In this document: piece after piece, positions 35,155 to 44,498 of the stretch | How positions within the stretch are numbered: the stretch's first letter is position 1 | Layout of the letters: each line of letters starts with the position of its first letter | Assembly (NCBI RefSeq): GCF_920984675.1 | Contig: NZ_CAKLBV010000004.1 | Span: 62,001-126,000 of the forward strand | Direction of reading: 5' to 3' | Source: Methylobacterium sp. Leaf118 | Lineage (GTDB): Bacteria > Pseudomonadota > Alphaproteobacteria > Rhizobiales > Beijerinckiaceae | DNA length: 64,000 nt | Position numbers and translations under genes: made by a program | The notes under the pieces: generated by a model | The model's input: the letters and a program-made list of their open reading frames with translations, nothing else | Databases searched by the model: none | Told to the model about the DNA's origin: nothing

Positions 35155-36374
35155 ACGGACAGGAGCACGACGACGGCGAGGTTCGACAGGATGCCCCAGG
35201 TCACGAGGAGGGGCAGGGCCGCGAAGGCGGGAGGCCGGTTGCCCCGCGCCATCAGCACCCAAAGGATCGGCAGCCAATCGAGGGTGTAGCGCTGGGTGGC
35301 GATCTGCTCGGCGCCGTTGGAGTGATAGAACAACGTGATCCCGGCGATGATCGCGATGACCGCGGCGCCCGCCGCAGAAACCCGGTCGAGGTGCGCGTAG
35401 ACGGCGAGCAGCACCCAGGGGCTCGCGACGAGGAGGGCCGTGCCGGCCTTGTCGAACCCGGTCAGCGTGGTGAGGCGCGGGCCGCCGAACTCGAAATGGA
35501 GTCCCTGGAGGAAGAGGTAGAGGGTGTTGAACAAGAGGTACTCGCGCGAGAACAGGCCGGTCTCGCTGATGCGCCGCCAGATGAAGGTGGTCTGGTCGGG
35601 GTTGTGGATGAAGGCGTAGCCGGTCTCGAGCGGGTTGCCGAAGCGGGCCGCGTTGTAGGCAAAGTAGACCGCGAGCGCCGCCGCGATCGGGATCCCGGCG
35701 AGGAGCACCGGCCGGACGAGGCCGAGCAACCCGGCGCCGAGCGGCCGGTCTCGCGGAAGGCACAGGAACAGCAGGACGAGCGGATAGAAGATCGCCATCT
35801 GGCGGCACAGGAAGGCAAGGCCGACGAACAGGCCCGCGAGCGGCAGCGAGCCTCGGCAGATCGCGGCCCAGAGGCTCGCGCTGATCATCAGGAAGCCGAC
35901 GGTCTGGGCGTAGAACCAAACCCCGTCGGAGCGCAGGGTGACCTGGAAGAGCGGGCTGGCAAACGCGATCGCCGCCAGGAGCCAGAGGGCGTCCGTCCGC
36001 TCGACGCCGAGCGCGCGGAAGATCGCGCGCCACGCCAGGAGGCTCAGGCCCGACAGGGCGAGGCCGAGGAACACGAACCCCTTGAAGCCGGGGAAGCCGA
36101 ACAGGGCCACGAAGGGCATCGCGATCACCGCCGGCACCGGCGGGAAGATGACGTAGGTGCGGCCCTCGAACAGCGCGCAATCGATCTCCGGACAGGTCTC
36201 GACCCAGAGCCGACCGTGCAGGAAGGCGTCGGCGAGCGCGCCGTGGGAGTTGAGCCCGGCATCGCGCAGGCCCGCCCGCAGCAGCAGGAAGCCCAGCAGC
36301 GCGGCACCCGCGAGCGCGGCGAGGCCGGCGAGCAGCCCATCCCGCCTTGCCTCGAACCTGATCCCCGTCATCAC
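35142..36374 (-). CDS. Multi-pass membrane protein, probable polyprenyl-sugar-dependent glycosyltransferase
   Basis: The 410-residue protein has about ten to twelve membrane helices and the look of a GT-C type enzyme. Near the N-terminus a periplasmic loop holds DAFLHGRLWVETCPEIDCAL, in which acidic residues could be catalytic. A conserved patch FLCRQMAIFYPLVL follows near 190. The C-terminal part has FYHSNGAEQIATQRYTLDWL. GT-C enzymes use lipid-linked sugars outside the membrane, which suits the neighbouring UbiA and GtrA genes on the opposite strand. No exact family is recognised. The start could be 36374 or the next ATG. Confidence 0.72.
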   Translation of the reverse strand: MMTGIRFEARRDGLLAGLAALAGAALLGFLLLRAGLRDAGLNSHGALADAFLHGRLWVETCPEIDCALFEGRTYVIFPPVPAVIAMPFVALFGFPGFKGFVFLGLALSGLSLLAWRAIFRALGVERTDALWLLAAIAFASPLFQVTLRSDGVWFYAQTVGFLMISASLWAAICRGSLPLAGLFVGLAFLCRQMAIFYPLVLLFLCLPRDRPLGAGLLGLVRPVLLAGIPIAAALAVYFAYNAARFGNPLETGYAFIHNPDQTTFIWRRISETGLFSREYLLFNTLYLFLQGLHFEFGGPRLTTLTGFDKAGTALLVASPWVLLAVYAHLDRVSAAGAAVIAIIAGITLFYHSNGAEQIATQRYTLDWLPILWVLMARGNRPPAFAALPLLVTWGILSNLAVVVLLSVYKV

Positions 36375-36496
36375 CGCCGGCCACCCCGAATCGCGTCGTG
36401 CGGCCCTGACACTCCGCCGAAACCGTTAAGGTCTGATTCACCGAGACGGAGGGCGCCGCGCGAACATGGGGGGACCGCCGCGCTTTGAGGGACGCC

Positions 36497-37135
36497 TTAT
36501 CCCGGCATGAGCCCGCGCGCCTCGGCCAGGCGCGCGGCGTAGCGGGCGATGAGATCGACCTCCAGATTCACCCGGTCGCCGGCCCGGCGCTCCTCCCAGG
36601 TGGTCACCGAGAGGCTGTGGGGGATCAGGAGGACCGAGAAGTCGCGGCCCGACACGGCGTTCACGGTGAGCGAGGTGCCGTCGAGGCAGACCGAGCCCTT
36701 CTCGGCGATGAAGGCGGCGAAGGCAGCCGGCGCCCGGAGGGTGAAGCGCTCGCTCGCCCCCCAGGGGTTGTCCTCGCCGGTCACGGTCTCGCGGGCCACG
36801 ATCTCCGCGATGCCGTCGACATGGCCGGTGACGAGATGGCCGCCCATCTCGTCGCCGAGCCGCAGGGAACGCTCCAGGTTGACCCGGGTGCCCTCGCGCC
36901 AGAGGCCCACCGTGGTGCGGTCGAGGGTCTCGGCGGCAGCGTCGACCGCGAAGCGACAGCCGGCGCCGTGGGACTCGACCGAGACGGCGGTGAGACAGGG
37001 GCCGGAACAGGCGATGGAGGCGCCGAGCGCGATGCCATCGGGCGCGTAGGCGCTCTCGATCACGATACGGCGCAGGCGGGCATCGCCGTCCACCGCCACG
37101 ACGCGGCCGACATCGGTGACGAGTCCGGTGAACAT
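36497..37135 (-). CDS. ribE: Riboflavin synthase alpha chain
   Basis: Riboflavin synthase converts two molecules of 6,7-dimethyl-8-ribityllumazine to riboflavin. The 212-residue protein has the expected internal duplication. Repeat one begins MFTGLVTDVGRV and contains ACSGPCLTAV. Repeat two begins HLVTGHVDGIAEI and contains VCLDGTSLTVNAV. The start is ATG 37135, directly after the ribD stop. It forms an operon with nrdR and ribD upstream. No FMN riboswitch-like sequence was noticed. Confidence 0.95.
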   Translation of the reverse strand: MFTGLVTDVGRVVAVDGDARLRRIVIESAYAPDGIALGASIACSGPCLTAVSVESHGAGCRFAVDAAAETLDRTTVGLWREGTRVNLERSLRLGDEMGGHLVTGHVDGIAEIVARETVTGEDNPWGASERFTLRAPAAFAAFIAEKGSVCLDGTSLTVNAVSGRDFSVLLIPHSLSVTTWEERRAGDRVNLEVDLIARYAARLAEARGLMPG

Positions 37136-37136
37136 A

Positions 37137-38252
37137 TCAGGCCCTTTCGTAGGTCAGCGCGGTATCGGGGCCGAGCACCGATTCCTCGGTCACGCGCAGG
37201 GTGCCGTCGGATAGACGGCGGGCGAGGTGGGGCCCCACCGCGGGCAGCCCCCCCGCCCCACCGAGATCGGCCGGGCCCGTCATCAGCGTGCAGGCATCGA
37301 CGAGATCGTGCGCGGCCAGCGCGTCCGCAAGCGCCGGCCCGCCCTCGCTGCAGATCCGGGTCAGTCCCCGCTCGGCGAGCGCGGCGAGCGCCGCCCCCAG
37401 CTCGATGCGTCCATCCGCGTCCGTGGCGACGGGGAGGAGTTCGACGCCGAAGGCGCTCAGCATCCGCCGGGCATGGGTCGGGGTGTGACGCCCCGTGACC
37501 ACGAGGGTCGGAATGTCGCGGGCGCCGCGCACGAGATGGGTCGAGGGCGTGAGGCGAAGAGTCGAATCGAGGACGATCCGCACGGGTGAGCGCTCGGTCA
37601 TGCCCGGCAAGCGAACTGTCAGCGACGGGTCGTCGGCCCGTACGGTGCCGATCCCGACCATGATCGCATCGGCATGCGCCCGCCACAGATGCACGGCCCC
37701 GTCCGCGACCGGGCCGGTGATCTTCAGCCGTTCGCCGGTGGAGGGCGCGGCGAAGCCGTCGCGGGTGCGGGCAAGCTTGAGGTGGACGCTCGGGCGCCCC
37801 CGCGTCACGCGGGTGACGTGGCCGCGATGGTCCCGCAGGGCCTCCTCGCGCAGCAGCCCGGTCTCGACCGCGAGCCCGGCGGCTTCGAGCCGCGCGTGCC
37901 CCCGGCCCGCGACGCGGGGATCGGGATCTTCCATGGCCGTGACCACCCGTCGGACGCCCGAGGCGAGGGTGGCGTCCGTGCAAGGCGGCGTGCGGCCGTG
38001 ATGCGAGCAGGGCTCCAGCGTCACATAGAGAGTGGCGCCGCGGGCGGCCTCGCCGGCCATGGCGAGGGCGAGCGGCTCGGCATGGGGCCGTCCGCCGGGA
38101 GCGGTCGCCGCCTGTCCGACGATGCGCCCCCGGGCCACGACAACGGCGCCGACGCTCGGGTTCGGCCATGTCCGCCCGAGATTGCGCCGCCCCAGCGCCA
38201 GGGCGAGGCGCATGGCGCGGCGATCGAGGGCCTGCTGTTCACGCTCGCTCAC
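37137..38252 (-). CDS. ribD: Bifunctional deaminase/reductase RibD
   Basis: RibD carries out two steps of riboflavin synthesis: deamination of the pyrimidine ring, then reduction of the ribosyl side chain with NADPH. The 371-residue product has an N-terminal zinc deaminase with His57/Glu59 (PHAEPLALA) and Cys82/Cys91 (LEPCSHHGRTPPCTD). The C-terminal reductase begins with SVHLKLARTRDGF near 150 and has ADAIMVGIGTVRADDPSLTV. The start is GTG 38252, 10 bases after the nrdR stop, where the family N-terminus begins. A longer open frame upstream overlaps nrdR and is not coding. Confidence 0.93.
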   Translation of the reverse strand: MSEREQQALDRRAMRLALALGRRNLGRTWPNPSVGAVVVARGRIVGQAATAPGGRPHAEPLALAMAGEAARGATLYVTLEPCSHHGRTPPCTDATLASGVRRVVTAMEDPDPRVAGRGHARLEAAGLAVETGLLREEALRDHRGHVTRVTRGRPSVHLKLARTRDGFAAPSTGERLKITGPVADGAVHLWRAHADAIMVGIGTVRADDPSLTVRLPGMTERSPVRIVLDSTLRLTPSTHLVRGARDIPTLVVTGRHTPTHARRMLSAFGVELLPVATDADGRIELGAALAALAERGLTRICSEGGPALADALAAHDLVDACTLMTGPADLGGAGGLPAVGPHLARRLSDGTLRVTEESVLGPDTALTYERA

Positions 38253-38262
38253 GGCCGGTCCC

Positions 38263-38802
38263 TCAGCTCCGCGGGCGCGCGGCGCGGCGGCGCGGCGGAT
38301 CGGCCGGCTCGTCCCGCACGACAGGTTCGTCCGGCGGCGTCTGGTCGGCCAAGCGGCCGCCGAGGGTACCGAGCAGGTCCTGAAAATCCTGCGCCTCGCG
38401 GAAGTTCTTGTAGACGGAGGCGAAGCGGACATAGGCCACGTCGTCGAGACCCTTGAGCCCCTCCATCACGGCCTCGCCGATCCCCTCGCTCGTAACCTCG
38501 CCGTCGCCGCCGCTCTCCAGTCGGCGCACGATGCCGGAGACCAGTCTCTCGATCCGCTCCGGATCGACCGGGCGCTTGCGGAGGGCGACGTCGATGGAGC
38601 GCTGGAGCTTGTCCCGGTCGAACGGCACGCGCTTGCCCGAGCGCTTGACCACGGTCAGCTCGCGCAGTTGCACCCGCTCGAAGGTGGTGAACCGGCCCCC
38701 GCAATCCGGGCAGACGCGGCGGCGGCGGATCGCGGCGGAATCTTCGCTCGGTCGCGAATCCTTCACCTGCGTGTCGGGACCCCCGCAGAACGGACACCGC
38801 AT
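38263..38802 (-). CDS. nrdR: Transcriptional repressor NrdR
   Basis: NrdR represses ribonucleotide reductase genes in response to dATP/ATP. The 179-residue protein has a zinc ribbon with Cys3, Cys6, Cys31 and Cys34 ([16 protein letters not shown]) and an ATP-cone domain from about 46 to 136 ([16 protein letters not shown]). The Arg/Pro-rich tail after residue 150 is an extension beyond the common 150-residue form. It stands first in the nrdR-ribD-ribE run, a frequent order in Alphaproteobacteria where glyA lies upstream. Confidence 0.96.
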   Translation of the reverse strand: MRCPFCGGPDTQVKDSRPSEDSAAIRRRRVCPDCGGRFTTFERVQLRELTVVKRSGKRVPFDRDKLQRSIDVALRKRPVDPERIERLVSGIVRRLESGGDGEVTSEGIGEAVMEGLKGLDDVAYVRFASVYKNFREAQDFQDLLGTLGGRLADQTPPDEPVVRDEPADPPRRRAARPRS

Positions 38803-38961
38803 CGCGCGCTTCTACACCTTTGATCGGAACCCGGACGCCTCTGTGCCCCAGGCGGCGACGGATTGCCAGGAGCGGGCCTGACAGCGGGGGCGTTCCGACG
38901 GACGAACGGGGCCGGACGCCGGCCGGTGCTCGGGAGGCTTGCCGGCGAGGGCCCGAACGCA

Positions 38962-38993
38962 GGAGGCCGCGGATCCTTCGATCCGCGGCCTCC
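38962..38993 (-). terminator. Perfect 14-bp hairpin downstream of glyA
   Basis: GGAGGCCGCGGATC (38962-38975) and GATCCGCGGCCTCC (38980-38993) form a perfect stem with a 4-base loop. It begins 24 bases after the glyA stop on the minus strand. There is no clear T-run beyond it. It is probably the glyA terminator, and the strength of the stem may also block read-through towards nrdR. Confidence 0.7.
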
Positions 38994-39017
38994 CCTCACC
39001 CCTCGATCGATGGGCGC

Positions 39018-40322
39018 TTACTGGTAGATCGGGAAGCGATCGGTCAGGGCGTGGACCTTCTTCTTGGCCTCGGCCTCGACCGCCGCGTCGCCGCCCTCAC
39101 CCTTGGCGGCGAGGCCGTCGAGCACCTCGACGATCAGCGAGCCGACCTGCTTGAACTCGGCGACGCCGAAGCCGCGGGTCGTGCTGGCCGGGGTGCCGAG
39201 ACGGATGCCCGAGGTGATGGTGGGCTTCTGCGGGTCGAACGGCACGCCGTTCTTGTTGCAGGTGATGTCGGAGCGCGAGAGCGCCGCCTCGGCCGCCTTG
39301 CCGGTGAGGCCCTTCCGCTGGAGATCGACCAGCATCAGGTGGTTGTCGGTGCCGCCCGAGGTGATGTCGTAGCCGCCGGAGATGATGGTGTCGGCCAGTG
39401 CCTTGGCGTTGTCGATCACCTGACGGGCGTAGATCTTGAACTCGGGCTTCAGCGCCTCGCCGAAGGCGACCGCCTTGGCGGCGATGACGTGCATCAGCGG
39501 ACCGCCCTGGAGGCCGGGGAAGATCGCCGAGTTGAACTTCTTGGCGAGCGCCTCGTCGTTCGTCAGGATCATGCCGCCGCGGGGGCCGCGCAGGGTCTTG
39601 TGGGTCGTCGTGGTGGCCACGTGGGCATGGGGGAACGGCGACGGGTGCAGGCCGGCGGCGACGAGGCCGGCGAAGTGGGCCATGTCGACGAAGAAGTAGG
39701 CGCCGACCGAATCGGCGATCTCGCGGAACTTCGCGAAGTCCCACTGACGCGGATAGCCCGAACCACCGGCGATAATGACCTTCGGCTTATGCTCGGCGGC
39801 GAGCTGGGCCACCTGCTCCATGTCGATGCGCTGGTCGTCGCGGCGCACGGTGTAGGAGACCGGCTTGAACCACTTGCCCGAGACGTTCGGGGGGGCGCCG
39901 TGGGTGAGGTGGCCGCCCGCCGCGAGGTCGAGGCCGAGGAAGGTGTCCCCGGGCTGCATCAGGGCCATGAAGACGCCCTGGTTGGCCTGGGAGCCGGAAT
40001 TCGGCTGCACGTTGGCGAAGCCGCAGTTGAACAGGCGCTTGGCCCGGTCGATCGCCAGCTCCTCGGCGATGTCGACGAACTGACAGCCGCCATAGTAGCG
40101 CCGGCCCGGATAGCCTTCCGCGTACTTGTTGGTCAGCACCGAACCCTGGGCCTCAAGCACCGCGCGCGAGACGATGTTCTCGGAGGCGATGAGCTCGATC
40201 TCGTGCTGCTGACGACCGAGCTCCTGGCTGATCGCCTTGGCGATCTCCGGATCCGTGTCGGCGAGTCCAGCGGAGAAGAAGGTATCGAGGGCAGTGGTGT
40301 TGGTGGCGGAACCGGCGCTCAT
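39018..40322 (-). CDS. glyA: Serine hydroxymethyltransferase GlyA
   Basis: GlyA interconverts serine and glycine with tetrahydrofolate. It supplies one-carbon units and, in serine-cycle methylotrophs, captures the C1 unit of methylene-THF. The 434-residue PLP enzyme has Lys242 in [14 protein letters not shown] as the Schiff-base residue, the N-terminal [14 protein letters not shown], and [14 protein letters not shown] that binds substrate. Length and all motifs are normal. ATG 40322 is preceded by GAAGAGG. The frame extends 12 residues upstream without similarity. Confidence 0.97.
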   Translation of the reverse strand: MSAGSATNTTALDTFFSAGLADTDPEIAKAISQELGRQQHEIELIASENIVSRAVLEAQGSVLTNKYAEGYPGRRYYGGCQFVDIAEELAIDRAKRLFNCGFANVQPNSGSQANQGVFMALMQPGDTFLGLDLAAGGHLTHGAPPNVSGKWFKPVSYTVRRDDQRIDMEQVAQLAAEHKPKVIIAGGSGYPRQWDFAKFREIADSVGAYFFVDMAHFAGLVAAGLHPSPFPHAHVATTTTHKTLRGPRGGMILTNDEALAKKFNSAIFPGLQGGPLMHVIAAKAVAFGEALKPEFKIYARQVIDNAKALADTIISGGYDITSGGTDNHLMLVDLQRKGLTGKAAEAALSRSDITCNKNGVPFDPQKPTITSGIRLGTPASTTRGFGVAEFKQVGSLIVEVLDGLAAKGEGGDAAVEAEAKKKVHALTDRFPIYQ

Positions 40323-40666
40323 GGCAGGCCTCTTCTGATGTTTCCTGATTAAACCCACCCGCTTCTTGTCGGCGATCGCGGGGGTGTTTTTCGGGCGCCA
40401 TTCCTACACGCCGTCGCATGTCAGGCCAAGCGCAGCTGATTTTGCTCGAACCTTCAAAAATTTTCACGGGATCGATCCGCGCCGCGACGCCGCACCGGAC
40501 GCCGTGGTCCAGCGGCACCGGCCCAAGGGGACCGGTCGGTCGTCGGGGGCGACAGCCTCCCCCGCGCGGGTCAGGCCACCGTCACAGGGTCTCGGCGGAC
40601 GGTCGTTATGCCGCATCGGCTTCGCCGCGATGGGGACGTCCCGTTGGGTCAGGTCTTGAACAGCAA
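40323..40666. other. Intergenic region upstream of glyA and downstream of atpF
   Basis: This 344-base region has no gene that I can support. It should hold the glyA promoter on the minus strand. The A/T-rich part at about 40435-40472 (with AATTTTTGAAGG on the minus strand) is the best candidate, though no clean -35/-10 pair is visible. The other half is GC-rich with small palindromes such as GGGACGTCCC (40633-40642). I checked for glycine and THF riboswitch-like cores by eye and saw none. Confidence 0.35.
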
Positions 40667-40690
40667 AACGCCCGGCCGGGGCCGGGCGTT
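40667..40690 (-). terminator. Rho-independent terminator of the ATP synthase F0 operon
   Basis: AACGCCCGGC (40667-40676) and GCCGGGCGTT (40681-40690) form a perfect 10-bp stem with a 4-base loop. On the minus strand it lies 28 bases after atpF and runs into TTTTGCTG, a short T-run, giving the classic form. Confidence 0.8.
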
Positions 40691-40718
40691 CGCAGAAGGG
40701 GACGTGTGGAGGAACCCG

Positions 40719-41207
40719 TCAGGCCTGGAGGCGGGTCTTCACGCTGCCGAGGCTCGCACGCAGGAGGTCCTGGGCGGCACCGCCCTGGAGACGCTCCCGG
40801 AGGATCGTCTCAGACACCTTCACGGCTGCATCGGCGGCAGCGGCGCGGACCTGGGCCTCGGCCTGAACCTCGGCCTGGGCGATCTTGGTTTCGGCGGACT
40901 TCGTCCGGCGGGCCACGAAGTCGTTGAGGCGGGCATGGCCCTCCTCGGCGATGCGCTCGGCCTCCTCGCGGGCGCTCGCCACGATGGCCTCGGCGTCCTT
41001 CTCGGCCTGGGCGCGGCGGCGTTTGTAATCGTCGAGGACGGCGGCGGCCTCCTCGCGGAGGCGGCGCGCCTCGTCGAGCTCGTGCCGGACGCGCTTGGCG
41101 CGGCTGTCGAGGCCGCTCGTCATCATCGTGAAGCCGCCGACCCGCCAGACGATGGCCATGAACGCCAGGAAGGCGACGAGAACCCAGAACTCGGCGGTCA
41201 ACAGCAT
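40719..41207 (-). CDS. atpF: ATP synthase F0 subunit b
   Basis: Subunit b is half of the peripheral stalk that holds F1 against the membrane ring. The 162-residue protein has one N-terminal membrane helix ([20 protein letters not shown]) and a long, highly charged coiled coil ([20 protein letters not shown]) to the end. ATG 41207 is preferred over a TTG four codons earlier. It is the last gene of the atpI-B-E-b'-b run. Confidence 0.92.
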   Translation of the reverse strand: MLLTAEFWVLVAFLAFMAIVWRVGGFTMMTSGLDSRAKRVRHELDEARRLREEAAAVLDDYKRRRAQAEKDAEAIVASAREEAERIAEEGHARLNDFVARRTKSAETKIAQAEVQAEAQVRAAAADAAVKVSETILRERLQGGAAQDLLRASLGSVKTRLQA

Positions 41208-41307
41208 GATCGGTCTCAAACCCTTGAGCGATCGTCCACCCGGCGGGTGGGATCGGTTCGGAGGACGAGCCGGCGAGGACGCCGACCCGCAGGGATCAGT
41301 GGCAGGA

Positions 41308-41910
41308 TCAGTGGATCGCCGGCGTCGCGTCGAGGGCGCGGTTCAGGCTGGCCTGATCGGGCGCCTTGCCGGTGAGCCGCTCCACGATGGCACTAGCGGT
41401 CTCGCCCGCGATCGCGCGCACATTGCCCATGGCCTCGGCGGTGCGGGCCTTGATCGTGGCGTCGGCGGCGGCGAGACGCTGGTTCAGCTCGGCTTCCAGG
41501 GTCTTGCGCTTGGCGTCGGCCTCGGCAGAGAGGGCGTTGCGGGTGTCCTGAGCGATGCCCTGAGCCTTGGCCTGGGCCTCGCGCAGCGAGGCCTCGTAGG
41601 CCTGGCCCGCGGCCTCGGCCTCGGACTTCATGCGCTGGGCCTCGTCGAGATCGGCCGAGAGGCGGTTGGCGCGATCGCCGAGAATGGCCTCGATGCGCGG
41701 CAGCGCGATCTTGGACATCAGGTAATAGAGCAGGCCAAAGGCCAGAGCGAGCCAGATCAGCTGCGAGAGGAAGGTGTGGCTCTCGAAGGGCGGGAAGGCG
41801 CTCTTGTGGCCCCCGGACGGCTGCTCGGTATGGGTGTGATGGCTTCCCGGCGGAACGACCTGCGTGTCCGCGTTCGGGGAGGGGGTCGTGAGGGGATTCT
41901 TCTCGGCCAT
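41308..41910 (-). CDS. ATP synthase F0 subunit b'
   Basis: This is the second, diverged b subunit found in photosynthetic and many alphaproteobacterial ATP synthases; b and b' form a heterodimeric stalk. The 200-residue protein has a hydrophilic, His-rich N-terminal tail of about 50 residues ([14 protein letters not shown]). A membrane helix ([20 protein letters not shown], about 54-73) and a long coiled coil ([20 protein letters not shown]) follow. The tail is longer than in most b' subunits. The start is ATG 41910. Gene symbols vary (atpF2, atpX, atpG), so none is assigned. Confidence 0.9.
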   Translation of the reverse strand: MAEKNPLTTPSPNADTQVVPPGSHHTHTEQPSGGHKSAFPPFESHTFLSQLIWLALAFGLLYYLMSKIALPRIEAILGDRANRLSADLDEAQRMKSEAEAAGQAYEASLREAQAKAQGIAQDTRNALSAEADAKRKTLEAELNQRLAAADATIKARTAEAMGNVRAIAGETASAIVERLTGKAPDQASLNRALDATPAIH

Positions 41911-42018
41911 GGCCCTATCCGGTGGCATCGGAAGACCGGCTCCGGGAACGGAGCGGCCGGATCAACGAGCGGCGAAGCGCGGGCCGGTGTGGCCCGCACT
42001 TCGCCAGCGAGCGATGCC

Positions 42019-42246
42019 TTAGACGGCGAAGAGCAGCAGCAGCGCGACGAGCAGCGAGAAGATGCCGAGCGCCTCGGTGAGGGCGAAGCCGAGGAGGAGG
42101 TTGGTGCGCTGGCTATCGGCGGCCGACGGGTTGCGCAGGGCGCCCGCATAGAACTGACCGAACAGGTTGCCGAGGCCGATGCTGGCGCCCGCCATGCCGA
42201 GGCAGGCGAGGCCGGCGCCGATGTACTTCGCAGCGACGGGATCCAT
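42019..42246 (-). CDS. atpE: ATP synthase F0 subunit c
   Basis: The proteolipid forms the rotating ring. The 75-residue protein is a hairpin of two membrane helices joined by a polar loop ([12 protein letters not shown]). The proton-carrying residue is Glu58 in [12 protein letters not shown], as in other Rhizobiales. The sodium-binding pattern is absent, so the coupling ion is almost certainly the proton. The start is ATG 42246. Confidence 0.96.
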   Translation of the reverse strand: MDPVAAKYIGAGLACLGMAGASIGLGNLFGQFYAGALRNPSAADSQRTNLLLGFALTEALGIFSLLVALLLLFAV

Positions 42247-42305
42247 GAAACACTCCTGAAGTTCGAACGGGGGTTCGTGAGGGCGGAAGGGTCCGGCCGT
42301 AGAGA

Positions 42306-43061
42306 TCAGTGGCCGGGGTGGAGGGCGTCGGCGAGATAGACCGCCGTCAGCGTCGCGAACACGTAAGCCTGGAGGGCCGCGACGAGGAACTCGAGGGCCG
42401 TCAGCGCGATGGTGAGCGCGAGCGGCAGGGGCGAGAGAACGCCCCAGGCCCCGGCGACCAGAAGCTGCACCACGAAGAACGCGAAGATCTTCAGGGCGAT
42501 GTGGCCGGCCAGGATGTTGGCGAACAGACGGACCGACAGGCTGATCGGCCGCGACAGGAACGACACGATCTCGATCGGGACCATGATGAGCAGCAGCGGC
42601 TTCGGCACGCCCGAGGGGACGAACACGCCGAGGAAGTGGGTGCCGTGCTTGGCCACGCCGTAGATCACCACGGTCAGGATCACGACCAGCGCGAGACCGA
42701 AGGTGACGACGAGGTGGCTGGTCACCGCGAACGAGTAGGGCAGCATGCCGAGCAGGTTCAGGACCAGCACGAACATGAACAGCGAGAAAACGAGCGGCAG
42801 GAACCGCTTGCCGTCCGCGCCGGTGGCCTGGTGGACCGTGTCGGCGATGAACTCGTACAGGGTCTCGGCGAGCGCCTGGAGCCGGCCCGGCACGACGGAG
42901 CGTCCCGAGGTCGCCACGATGGTCAGCAGCGCGATGATCCCCACCGCCGCGAACATGTAGAGAGCCGATTGCGTGAACGCGAGCTGCTGATTGCCGATAT
43001 GACCCAGCGACACGATGGGCTGGATCTCGAACTGGTGGATCGGGTCGACACTGACCGCCAT
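42306..43061 (-). CDS. atpB: ATP synthase F0 subunit a
   Basis: Subunit a supplies the two proton half-channels next to the c-ring. The 251-residue protein has five to six membrane helices. The essential Arg is Arg178 in [15 protein letters not shown] and the final helix region is [20 protein letters not shown]. The start is ATG 43061; a longer frame to 43151 has no similarity. It lies 59 bases before atpE. Confidence 0.96.
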   Translation of the reverse strand: MAVSVDPIHQFEIQPIVSLGHIGNQQLAFTQSALYMFAAVGIIALLTIVATSGRSVVPGRLQALAETLYEFIADTVHQATGADGKRFLPLVFSLFMFVLVLNLLGMLPYSFAVTSHLVVTFGLALVVILTVVIYGVAKHGTHFLGVFVPSGVPKPLLLIMVPIEIVSFLSRPISLSVRLFANILAGHIALKIFAFFVVQLLVAGAWGVLSPLPLALTIALTALEFLVAALQAYVFATLTAVYLADALHPGH

Positions 43062-43166
43062 TGGCTCGCTTCCGCCCCTCTTCAAGCGCGCGTGGAGCCC
43101 GGCGGCTCCCTTTCGCGCGTCGCCCCTTACACGATGCCGGCAGAGTCTCAAGACCCTTCTGGGGTC

Positions 43167-43535
43167 CTACCGGCGATCTTTCTCAGCTTTGTGGCCGCTG
43201 AAGCCGCTCACACGCATGACGTTGTAGATGCCGGTCACGAAGCCCAGCATCAGCAGTACGATCATGCCCCACGGCTTGGTGCCGAGGAGATGATCGGTGA
43301 TGTATCCGAGGATCCCTCCGGCGATCACGCCCGCGATGAATTCGGTCGAGAGCCGCATGGCCTGACCGAGCGAGGACGTCGCGCCGGGCGTGGCTTTGCG
43401 CGCAGCATCGGCGGGAGCGGCTTTGGGCCGCTTGCCTTCGATCTGCGTCTCGAGACGCTTCAGCCTCGCGGAAAGATCGCCGTCGTCGGAGGCCTTTTCC
43501 GGTCCGCCTCCGCCGCCCGCCGCCCCCCCGCTCAT
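43167..43535 (-). CDS. ATP synthase F0 accessory protein AtpI
   Basis: The 122-residue protein has a soluble charged N-terminal part ([20 protein letters not shown]) and two membrane helices ([39 protein letters not shown]). This is the alphaproteobacterial AtpI type, which assists c-ring assembly or magnesium supply. It opens the F0 operon. ATG 43535 is chosen because the charged domain starts there, and the frame upstream is not conserved. Confidence 0.85.
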   Translation of the reverse strand: MSGGAAGGGGGPEKASDDGDLSARLKRLETQIEGKRPKAAPADAARKATPGATSSLGQAMRLSTEFIAGVIAGGILGYITDHLLGTKPWGMIVLLMLGFVTGIYNVMRVSGFSGHKAEKDRR

Positions 43536-43647
43536 CGGAGGCACCGCACGTCGTCGGAAACGGGGGGAAAGGGCCTGCCCCCCCAGCGCGGCGCACCATA
43601 GTTTCGCCAACCTTGAGTGTCAAGGCGCCGAAAACCTAGCCTAAGTC

Positions 43648-43672
43648 CTTGATATGACATTATAATTTCAAG
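43648..43672 (-). promoter_or_regulatory. AT-rich inverted repeat upstream of the F0 operon
   Basis: The end bases CTTGA and TCAAG bracket an A/T-rich centre that holds a perfect TATAAT on the minus strand (43659-43664). It is the most A/T-rich spot in the spacer between the dsbA-like gene and atpI, and about 125 bases from atpI. A matching -35 element is not clear, so it is only a candidate promoter or operator. Confidence 0.3.
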
Positions 43673-43700
43673 TTTTTCCACCGCCTTTCCGGCGACGCGG

Positions 43701-44348
43701 TCAGGCGCCCAGGATCGGCTTGATGATCTTTTCCATGTCTTCGATCGACAGCGCACCGCTGTGCTTGGTGCCGTTGATGAAGAACGTCGGGGTCGAATCG
43801 ACCTTGAAGGTCTCCAGGCCACGGGTCTTCACGGTGTTGATGGCGGCGTAGGTGTTCTGATCCTTCAGGCAGGCCTCGAACTTCTCCTTGTTGAAGCCCG
43901 CCTGGCGCAGCAGCTGCTCCAGGGAGTCGACCGGCGATTGCGGCTTGCGCACGAAGGCCCAGTTCTGCTGCTGGTCGAACAGCAGGTCGGTGATCGGATA
44001 GTATTTCGCCTCGCCGTCGCAACGAGCCAGCATGAAGGCGGCCGTGGCCAGCGGGTCGAGGGGGAACTCGCGCAGGGTGAAGCGGACCTTGCCGGTGTCG
44101 ATGTAGCGCTCTTTCAGGACGGGCCAGGTCGTCGCGTGGAAGTGAGCGCAGTGAGAGCAGGTCAGCGAGGCGTATTCGATGATCGTGACCTTGGCGTCCT
44201 TCGGGCCGAGCCAGACATCGCCGAGGGGGCCGGGCTCCAGGAGGCCGTCGGCGCTCTGCGCCAGGGCCGCGCCGACGAATCGGGGCGTCAGGAGGGCCGC
44301 GCCGAGGGCGAGGCCAGTACGGGTGAGGGCGTCGCGCCGGGTGATCAT
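43701..44348 (-). CDS. DsbA-family periplasmic thiol:disulfide oxidoreductase
   Basis: The 215-residue thioredoxin-fold protein has an insertion of helices, as in DsbA/BdbD-like proteins of Rhizobiales. A signal sequence with twin Arg (MITRRDALTRTGLALGAALL) suggests Tat export. The active site is Cys64-Ser-His-Cys67 in SLTCSHCAHFH, and the cis-Pro loop is Thr186-Pro187 in STPTFFING. The CSHC centre is unlike the CPHC of E. coli DsbA, so the redox behaviour may differ. The start is ATG 44348. The downstream neighbours are atpI and the F0 genes. Confidence 0.92.
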   Translation of the reverse strand: MITRRDALTRTGLALGAALLTPRFVGAALAQSADGLLEPGPLGDVWLGPKDAKVTIIEYASLTCSHCAHFHATTWPVLKERYIDTGKVRFTLREFPLDPLATAAFMLARCDGEAKYYPITDLLFDQQQNWAFVRKPQSPVDSLEQLLRQAGFNKEKFEACLKDQNTYAAINTVKTRGLETFKVDSTPTFFINGTKHSGALSIEDMEKIIKPILGA

Positions 44349-44498
44349 GGCTCGGACGGGCTCCGTTGGCGGGCCCTCGTGGCCCGATCGGGTCGAATGA
44401 TAGGGCGGAAACGTCTCCGCGGGCCGCGGGCGCGTCGCCGCACGGCACCGGCCGGCCCATAGCATGGGAGCCGGCGACAGGCACGCCTCCTCGAAACC

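Noticed and set aside
40323..40666. Riboswitch or small RNA in the glyA leader
   Set aside because: No glycine, THF, SAM or cobalamin riboswitch core could be recognised by eye, and no strong terminator-antiterminator pair is visible.
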